Shown here piece by piece: positions 55,919 to 64,000 of a DNA stretch of 64,000 nt (within the stretch, counting starts at the first letter, position 1; every line of letters begins with the position of its first letter). This DNA is from Megascapheus bottae. Taxonomy: Eukaryota > Chordata > Mammalia > Rodentia > Geomyidae. The stretch lies in NCBI GenBank assembly GCA_024803745.1, contig JANJXV010000020.1, positions 19,942,777-20,006,776 on the forward strand. The letters are read 5' to 3'. The notes under the pieces were generated by a model, which saw nothing but the letters and a program-made list of their open reading frames with translations, did not search any database and was not told the DNA's origin. The position numbers and the translations under genes were made by a program.

Positions 55919-57129
55919 ATAGCTAAACTTATATTCCCACACAAGAATTTGAGTATGAACTTCAACTTGTAGGCAAAGGTAACAGTTTTTTAAAAAATTG
56001 GATTTCAAAAATCAATTTTCTTTGAATATAGACCAGCAACATCTCAAGTGTTCCTTATTTAAATGTTGTGTGTTGGAACTAGGCTGTTTGTATACCTTTT
56101 CATTTGAGGAAACATTAAAATTCAATTCTTCTAACTATGTGGTCGAGATAGGTGCTCTTAGTCTGCATGTGTGTCCAGTGTTTCATGTAGAGCACGTGCC
56201 CTGTGCTGCTCTGAGAGAAGTATAGAGAGCTTGTGATACAAGGTCACAGCCAGCCCTGCCCATCCTCTCATCCTGGCTTAAAAAAGAATTCTTATTTCCA
56301 AGTACTACAGGTTATATTTCTATAAAATGTTTTTTTACAGATAATATCATTATTTGTAGCTACACTAACGCTTCACAAAATAGGATGTTTTGAAACATCT
56401 TTTGAGAAAACCTTGCCTAGGAATTAGTATAAGTGGGATGCGAAGCATGTCATCAGACTCCTTAGCCCCTCTCTGTTCTTCAGCGATACTGCAAGGTTAA
56501 AAAGCACCGGTAATATATTCAGATCTGACAAGCAAGCAGCAAGAAATAGAAATAATTAAGAAGACTGTATGAAGTATGGATTTCTGTAGACTGCCATTAA
56601 TTATGAACTTTGACCTAACTGTAATGTATGGGAGACAGGAGCTAGCAAATGTAGATAGCATTTACAATTTGTAAGGTACTAGTGACTAAAGTATTTCTAA
56701 AATGAAATAAGTGCATACTACAAGTTGTCTGGCAGTGTTTCTTAAGCTATGCAATAATGGACACAAATTCTTCACCACACACACTAAACTTACTGGTGAA
56801 TATTTTTAAGTTTGTGTTCACATTTCTTAACATGTTGACAATGTAGGCATGCATTAAGAAGTCATGTTCAAAAATCTTTTCATGATAATTGAATTGTGTG
56901 ATTTAAACATAGCTGGACATTGGTTAATGAATCAACTGAACAAGTACAAAGAAAGGAGACTCAAACCCTTTTTTTAACTTTCTTTTTACTGGTATGCAAT
57001 TTATCATAGATAGTTTTCTGAGAGAGTAGAACTGTTCAGTTGCTAACAGCTCTTTGAATCTCTTGATCTAGCCATATAACACTGTTTGGTCTATGAAATT
57101 CATTTATAAAATGTTCTTCTTTTTATGAA
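55919..57129. other. Unassigned AT-rich sequence
   Basis: No exon, RNA gene or repeat recognised. Confidence 0.5.
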
Positions 57130-57144
57130 AAATAAATTAAATAG

Positions 57145-57332
57145 GGACTGGAAGAATGGCTTAGTAGTAGAGTGCTTGCCTAGCTTGCATGAAGATCTGA
57201 CTTTGGTTCCTTGGTACCACATAAACCCCAAAAAACTAGAGTGGCTCTATAGATCAAGTGGCAGAGTTCTAGCCTTGAGAAGGCCCAAGCACAGTGACCA
57301 GGACCTCAGTTCAAGCCCCATGACTAACAAGA
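57145..57332 (+). mobile_element. IDL-Geo-type dimeric SINE
   Basis: GGACTGGAAGAATGGCTTAG, TAGTAGAGTGCTTGCCTAGC, TTTGGTTCCTTGGTACCACA; right monomer AGAGTGGCTCTATAGATCAA, GTGGCAGAGTTCTAGCCTTG, CAGTTCAAGCCCCATGACTA. Flanked by AAATAAATTAAATAG (57130-57144) and AAATACAGTAAACAG (57333-57347), 12 of 15 matching. Confidence 0.93.
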
Positions 57333-57347
57333 AAATACAGTAAACAG

Positions 57348-58955
57348 TGGAATAAAACAAACATTTGAACCACACAATTTAGATCAAAGGTTTCTTTTGT
57401 TAAGAGACAAATTGATATAGCTACACGAGAGGACATTTGGATGAACAACTATTGTATATACCAGGACATTATACATTCATGACTAGTAAAAGAAAGGAAA
57501 TCTGTTGGAAGAGACAGTCCTCTTGAAAGTTAGCTTCTGTTAATGAGAGAATGAATTGAGGGACTCACAAAGACTGTCATCATACAAATGTATCAATCAA
57601 GACAAGATGTAAACTAGAAAAGATTTACATGTAAGTGAAAATAATGCATATGTTTTTCTATTTTACTTCCTTCGATCTTACCATTTTTTTAATTTAACTT
57701 AACTCATCTCACTGAATTTATCTTATCCATCAGTGTTTTATTTTGGTCATTAGAAAGTAAAGAGCTAGACAGTAGGGATTACATTTCTATGTAATCTATG
57801 TATATTTTAGCTTCCAAACAAGCAAAATGTATTTTATTTTTATTGAATAAAAGTACATTGAATTGAAAAATCTGGTTTAAATTTAAAATATTGGCCTATC
57901 AGCAGTGAAAAATCATAACCCAGAAATACTATAGGAGTTATTTGAACTATTGTTTATAATTTTGATATTATGAACTCTATTCAACTTTGTTGAAGAAAAA
58001 CATAAAGCATAACTCATTTCAATACTCAAATTCTTCTATAAAATATAGCAACTCTCCGAAGTGTGTGTATTTGGGAATATCTGATTGTCCACTTTATTTA
58101 CTGAGAAAGAAGGAAGAGCAGGCCACTTATATCAGTACTGGATTAGAGTAGACATGTTTTCAAGATTTGTTGACAGTGAATAGAGTTAATTAGCAAAAAC
58201 AATAGATAAGAAAAAGTGCACTGAAGTAACCAGATCTTATTGGTATTGAAATCTCATACAGAAATATATTAATAATAAAAGTAATTAATTCCCAGAGTAC
58301 ATTTTGTGATTCAGTATAAATTAACCAACTCATGTCTTTCATTTGATATTTAGTTTTTGAAAGTCACTTCATTTTATTAATACGGATATAGAATTAGAAA
58401 TAAAATGCAGAATGTACTTCTCCATCTTTGTTAGGGAATATTGTCACCCACTCCATCTCTGTCAATAGCATCCAGAAGGAGAACGATAACTCACTGCTTG
58501 GAACACTTCTGAAGTTCAGTTTTCAAGCTGTTCTCATTTAAATGATTGTCATAGGTATAAATGGGTGATTAAGTAGGAAGATTTGTGGTGTTTGTGCTTC
58601 TCTTTCATCTAGGAAAAACTCCCTTTTCCGTAGATACAGTATTTAAAGTTAACCAGTAGTCATTGGATTAGAAGTTAGGGCTATCCCTGGACCTGAAAAT
58701 GTAAATACGTGCACAGATTTAATCAGATCTTAAATCTCAGGGGGAAAAATTCAGCTACATGCTTTGTTCTCATCTATGTTTATTGAACTGTATGTACTGG
58801 TGACTGCTAACTCTTGCTTTTCAAAACTTCTCAATGATTCTTTATAATTTTCCACAGTACACATTTTAAATATGGCATATGTCTTCTTACTGTATTTTTA
58901 TTAGTTATTTTAATTAGCATGCAAGTTAATAATGCAGAATTTACCTCAGACAAAA
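57348..58955. other. Unassigned AT-rich sequence
   Basis: No exon, RNA gene or repeat recognised. Confidence 0.5.
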
Positions 58956-58969
58956 ATCTCAGCTCCATT

Positions 58970-59817
58970 CTTTTTCTTTTATTTTTTTATTGTAATGTAT
59001 AGAGGGGTTACAGTTACATTTGCCAGATAGTAGGTGCATTACTTCTCACACATTGATACCCCTTCTTATGTTTTTGTCCCCATTTCCCTCCCCCACTCCC
59101 CCAATCATCTTGTTTCCCTCATCCCTTTCCTATTTAAAATAAACAAATAAATGTATACAATATACCAGATAACAAGGTCAGATGCAGTGACATTATGAGA
59201 TTAACCAAAGGGCAACAAAGGAGAAGAGAAATAACACAGTACGTTAAGAACAGCAATCACTCAAGACAAATCTGTTTCCATATCTTAGAGACCCTTTCAT
59301 TTAGTCTCATCCTATATGACCTTATGTATCTAGGTTTTGAGCTATTGTATTCCTCTGGTAGGAGAGTCCTAGATGTGTACTAATTCTTACAAATGAGGGA
59401 AACCATTGAGCCTATGCTCTTTTGGGTCTGCCTTACTTCACTTAATATGATTTTTTTTCCAAGTCTTTTCATTTCCTTACAAATGGGACAGTGTCATTCT
59501 TTCTGATTGAAGCATAGCATTCCATTGTGTACAAGTACCACATCTTCTTGATCCAATTATCTATGAGGGGCATCTTGGTTGGTTCCATATCTTTGCTATG
59601 GTAAATAGTGCTGCAATGAACATGGCTGTGCTAGTGGTTTTAGTATGTCCTTGTTTCTGGACTTTTGGGTAAATGCCAAAGAGTGAGATTGCTGAGTCTT
59701 ATGGGAGCTCTATGTTTAGTCTTTTGAGGAATCGCCATACTGATTTCCATAGTGGCTGAACAAGTTTGTACTCCCACCAACCATGTAGTAGCAATCCCTC
59801 CTGGCTACATTCCTGCC
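58970..59817 (-). mobile_element. LINE-1 3' end with perfect 14-bp target duplication
   Basis: T-rich tail (58970-58990), 3' UTR (GTATAGAGGGGTTACAGTTA, GCCAGATAGTAGGTGCATTA, C-rich block 59086-59102), ORF2 end up to CTCCTGGCTACATTCCTGCC. ATCTCAGCTCCATT at 58956-58969 and 59818-59831 is the duplication, so the pre-insertion site can be read directly. The ORF2 C-terminal part (59385-59817) has substitutions and is not functional. Confidence 0.97.
59385..59817 (-). pseudogene. L1 ORF2 C-terminal fragment
   Basis: On the minus strand it carries the same C-terminal region as the copies at 11342 and 42780: the stop near 59385, the block matching the complement of GAATTCCATTGTGTACAA-type sequence at about 59515, GCTGCAATGAACATGGCTGT and AATCGCCATACTGATTTCCA. 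Only the terminal ~140 residues are covered, with disrupting changes. No catalytic domain. Confidence 0.85.
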
Positions 59818-59831
59818 ATCTCAGCTCCATT

Positions 59832-62800
59832 TTTCTCCAAGGTACTGAATATCTGTCCAGAAATTCTTTACAAATAACACAGTTTCCTAGCTAAATTCTA
59901 GTTAAGTTTGACAATGACTATCTCATCACTCAATGTCTAAGAGTCATCAAAATAATTTGGTCATTAACAGTTAAGAAGTCTTTATTGCTTTGTATATATT
60001 GGAAGTTACATACCTTGTAATCTGGCCTGATTGGCAAAAATAATTTAAAATAGATATTCAAAAACTTATGAAACAGAGTTGATGCTGTAAGTACAAAAGA
60101 AGCAAAGGGTCATTAAGTATAAGATGGATTTATGATGGGTAAAATATGTACACCATTTAATATTCTGGTTAATAAGCAACATTGCAGAGTTATAACAGAT
60201 CGTGGGAATCAGAGGGGACAGGTAACCAAGACTTCATCCACATGGATTTTTTTTTGTGAGTGAAAAATAGGAATTTAAATAGTAAACAATTAAATGTTTC
60301 ATTGAATATCAATAAAACAGATAGGAGTTTAAGAAGGTGAAATTGGAAATTTACCAAACCACTCACTTCTACTCTCAGATTTTTGGCTGTGGATTCTTGA
60401 TAAAATAGTCAATGAAAGAGAAGAATATGTAAGAGAATTCAGAGTCCCTCTACCTACCTAACCATGATACTGAGTTCTGAACTCATGGCTTTTTTTTGTT
60501 AGGTTCTACCACCTCAGGCACACTTCCGGCTTTTTGTTATCGTTGTTGTTGTTCTTGATTCTTTCTGTATGAATAACAACATTATTTTAAATCGTCTTTG
60601 CATAAACATGATGATAAAGGCTTTAATCAATGATATAAATTCAATCTTCAGCAACACTAAAATGTACAAGTTCTTTTAAAAATCTTTACTTTTACAATGG
60701 TATTGGAAAAATTTCCCAGGCTCATATATGTAAAGTGTAGTTGGTTGTCTTGCTTTCATTCCTCACCTTTATTTGATAGTGTCTGGATTATACAGCTTAC
60801 AGATACTTAATTGAATTTCACACTCTACTTCAGAAATTAAACATTTTTAATACTTCACCACTTCAGATGTTATTATTGATTCCTTGGTTACAACTGATTA
60901 TGTTTTTATTCTTGTTTCATACAGTTGATTTTTATGATATTTAGTCATTTGCCAGGTGGATGAACAAATATGTATTTTTAAATAATTCTTAAAGAGAGCA
61001 ATTGCAGGACATGAATCACATGTATCATGGAAGAAGATTAAATTGGTTATAAGGTTAATTTCCTGTTGATTACATTTATGCAGTGGAGCTATGAATGGCT
61101 CACTATTTCATAAATGACTGCTACAACTCTTGTCTCATCTTTCCATCCCAAGTTGCAAAAATTCTCTTTCTGTGATATTCTGTAGCTTGTTATATGAAAA
61201 AAAAGAGAGAAAGCATAATAAATTTTAGCGAAAATGAGAGGTGTAAAATATTTTCAAGTCTATGAATGAACAAGGAATGAACTAATTAATTACAACTTTT
61301 GGGTCTTCCTTTGAAGCATTCTGTGCTAAATTATGAAATGTCATTGTGAAACAATTAAATAATTTGGTCTTGGGTATTGGCTCATTCCCTAGGTAATAAA
61401 TGATGGAATTCTGGTTTAGTGTTATACTTTATTAGGGATTTATATATTTTAATTGATTCAACTTTATTACAAAATTCTAAAGGAACAGTTAATGCGAAGG
61501 ACATATGCTAATTTGTAAATCTCCCATGAGTTAACTGTAATTTCAACAAAATAAAATATTACTCACCTGTCTTTCTGCAGTTGAATATCAAGTAACAAAA
61601 CTGAAATGAACCATAATAGTTTATAGAGTGTTTTCTTACAATAGGTAGATATTTTAAAATATTCTTATATACCCATATGTAGGCATAAAAATACATTTAT
61701 AGTAAAATTCATATAGAAAATTATCAGTAAAGAATAACTAACTAGTCAGAAGGAGTCCAGTTGGGCTATCTTTTTTGAAAAATTCTGACAGAATGTTCTT
61801 ATTGAAAATTAAATTATTAAGACATACCAGCTTAAGTATGTTTTCTTTGAGATAGTTATAGTTACTGATTAAAAAATACATTGAAATTAACAACATGATT
61901 TTTCTGTGAAATCTGTTACAACATACTTAAAATTGTGAATAAGAAGTGGATAAGCTGTAGTAAATGAGGCAAACATTAACTGTTATTTCTATATTGATAG
62001 TCAGTTGAAATATCCTCTTTACAAGCAAGCCAGTTTATCCTTCAAAAGATACAAGTTGGAAGAATTAATATATACTAGGTAGAAAGGGTATAAATCTTTA
62101 GCTCTGTATCTGTGTAATTGCTTTTTTAGAGACTTAATCCCCAGTTCTTCCTTTGGCCATCTATTTTTCCAATTGAAGTTATGTAAAGTGTATAGCTTGC
62201 AATTCAAATGATGAAGCAATGATGATTTAGACTGTGGCTAAGTCTTAGAACTAATCACAATTTCTTTAGTGTTTTGTATAGTTTCTTTTAATTCCTTGAT
62301 TCAGATGTTCAACTCCAACTACACATTTAGGGAGAAGTTACATTGAGAAAGACTATACATTCTATAGAAAAAATATATGATTTATTGTTCAATAAGCATA
62401 AGTACCAAATATTTAACTATATACATTGATTTTGGGTTTGGCTCATTAAAATTTTGTGACTCTTTTGCAAAGATATATCACCAGTTCAAGCCTGAACTCC
62501 CAAGTGTTTCTTAAAAACTTCTGGCAGTGCAATAGTTAATATTATTATTGGAATTTCTACCTTGCAATTGTCTTTATATTTGTCAGTACCTTCCTATATA
62601 AAACATACTTTAATGTGGCTTTGAAATGCTCCATATGTATTTTACTTATCTTTAGTACTTAAATGACAAAAAACTTTTAATTTAAAAGTCTTTCAGGTTT
62701 CCAGTATTTCTTCAGTGCTAACCTATTTGTGTCATATTTTCTACTATGGGAAAACAAAGAAATACATAAATACATGAAAAACAAAATTTTAAAAGGAGAT

Positions 62801-64000
62801 CTTTAACTCCAAGGACAGAAAATATCTATTGCTAATTTGAGTTTGGGTTCAATTTGAATGAATCTCAAACTTTATAGAAAATAAATGCTTAAATTAAGTA
62901 ATTAGAAAGTAATTTTTTGTGTGAATTTTGAGAGTGAAACCCGAGATTAGAGCATAGGAAACAGAAAAGATATAATGGTTGAGTCTCATACCCATGTGTC
63001 TGACTACTTAACATAGGTGAGTGTAATTTTTTCTTTCTTCCAAATATCTTGATGGAATTTTAAGCAAAGAAGTAAATGAATAATCTGTAGAAGAAAGAGC
63101 TAATTTTCTTTGTGCCAATTGACCTTGACCGTATGATTCGGACACTTGGAATTCTCCATGGCTTTATGATTATATACAAGCTAACACTCATTTCCATGTA
63201 TGATTTGCACTGTTCTGTAAATGTGGGTGGAAGTATTAAAGAACAATAAATTTAATATATCTGGCACATTTTGATTAGAGAACAGAAAATAGAACACTGA
63301 GCCACTGATCAAGGGAAGCAGTCCAGGGTAATCTGTATTCTGCATCCTCTATATTCTACTCTAAAACATAAAGTATACCTTTCTCTTCATGGAGGTTTTG
63401 TGCCTTGACTAAAATCTGTGTAAAAGCTCAAGCTCCTAACATTGCTCATGTGAAACTGCTGGGAACTAGCAAAGCAATTCTTGAAATGCTGCTCCATTTG
63501 CTTCACTGCCAAGTGCCAGAACAAACATTTTCATGAACTCTGCCCCAAAACATTCACAGTTAAAATTTGAGGGTGTTTTCACTGAAGCTTGTGCTTCACA
63601 TCTGAAAAACCAATGATGCCTGAAGGAATCAGAATCACAACTTTGTGGGGGGAAAAATAAAACTCTATTCAGTTTGAAGGGAAAAGCAAGGAAAATGATT
63701 TTTGAAAAGTAGTTTGATTATTTTATTATGTTGCTGTAAAATGTGTATGATCTTTATAGAGTTTATATAGTTGTAAAGTATGAGCTAAATAAATTAAATG
63801 TGTAGCTTATGCAGTTTTAATAAATATCATTTAATAGTTTATTAAACCAGCCTGTTTTGCACAGATAAAAATACTACAGGAAAGTACGTATGACTGATTT
63901 TTAAAATGTTATTAAATTGATCACTTAAGAATATGAGATGATATGTGTTATATATGTAGTGATTACTTTATGCATATGATCACTATATATAATGATTGTT
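59832..64000. other. Repeat-poor AT-rich terminal region
   Basis: Apart from the small Geo fragment at 60475-60545 I see no L1, SINE or microsatellite in these 4.2 kb, in contrast to the rest of the window. No splice-flanked open exon or RNA gene recognised. Confidence 0.5.
60475..60545 (-). mobile_element. Short Geo-like SINE fragment
   Basis: TTCTGAACTCATGGCTTTTT, GGTTCTACCACCTCAGGCAC and ACTTCCGGCTTTTTGTTAT match parts of the complement of the Geo monomer, including the ACTTCCGGCTTTTTG phrase seen at about 32945. It is followed by a (GTT)n patch. Confidence 0.6.

Overview
The window reads as rodent nuclear DNA from a gene-poor, AT-rich and CpG-poor stretch: an intergenic desert or the inside of a long intron. 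I find no host protein-coding exon, no RNA gene and no CpG island. Almost every open frame is chance, a translated microsatellite, or a decayed L1 ORF2. The organism clue is the SINE content. Seven near-complete copies (14117, 18454, 21597, 28924, 32848 on the minus strand, 40198, 57145) are dimers of a tRNA-Ala/ID-like left monomer and a tRNA-like right monomer. This matches what I know of the IDL-Geo SINE of Geomyoidea (kangaroo rats, pocket mice, pocket gophers). Many more copies pair a 7SL/B1-like left half with the same kind of right half. The assignment to Geomyoidea is an inference from family knowledge.

Layout. 1-10.9 kb: CA and GA microsatellites, B1-like/Geo SINEs, MIR remnants near 0.8 and 5.97 kb, and short L1 3' ends. 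10.9-13.2 kb: the largest L1, minus strand, 5'-truncated, still carrying the reverse transcriptase FADD motif and the ORF2 C-terminal cysteine motif. 14-22 kb: SINEs, an L1 3' end inserted into a SINE (16.76-17.43 kb), and an L1 of another subfamily at 20.8-21.6 kb. 22-27.4 kb: mostly unassigned AT-rich sequence. 27.4-29.2 kb: an L1 next to a SINE that contains another SINE. 29.8-30.9 kb: an ancient repeat broken by SINEs. 32.4-34.9 kb: compound microsatellite, two SINEs and two head-to-tail L1 remnants. 36-43.7 kb: SINEs, an L1 3' end, a MIR split by a SINE, and an L1 joined to a lone Geo monomer. 43.7-50.2 kb: mostly unassigned, with a diverged direct repeat pair (45.64 and 47.49 kb) and a long CT/GT microsatellite. 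50.2-51.4 kb: polypyrimidine tract followed by successive L1 3' ends. 52-57.3 kb: old repeats and SINEs. 58.97-59.82 kb: an L1 with perfect 14-bp target duplications. 59.8-64 kb: repeat-poor AT-rich sequence.

Functional logic. The SINEs carry pol III-type internal boxes and target-site duplications of about 7-15 bp, as expected if L1 reverse transcriptase mobilised them. The window is thus a layered record of L1 and SINE insertion, with several microsatellites grown from SINE 3' tails. I did not find a convincing new biological system. The most interesting items are the shared right monomer of two SINE families, the SINE-tail origin of microsatellites, the 45.6/47.5 kb repeat pair, and the L1/Geo junction at 43.64 kb. 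Repeat boundaries were read by eye and may be off by several bases.
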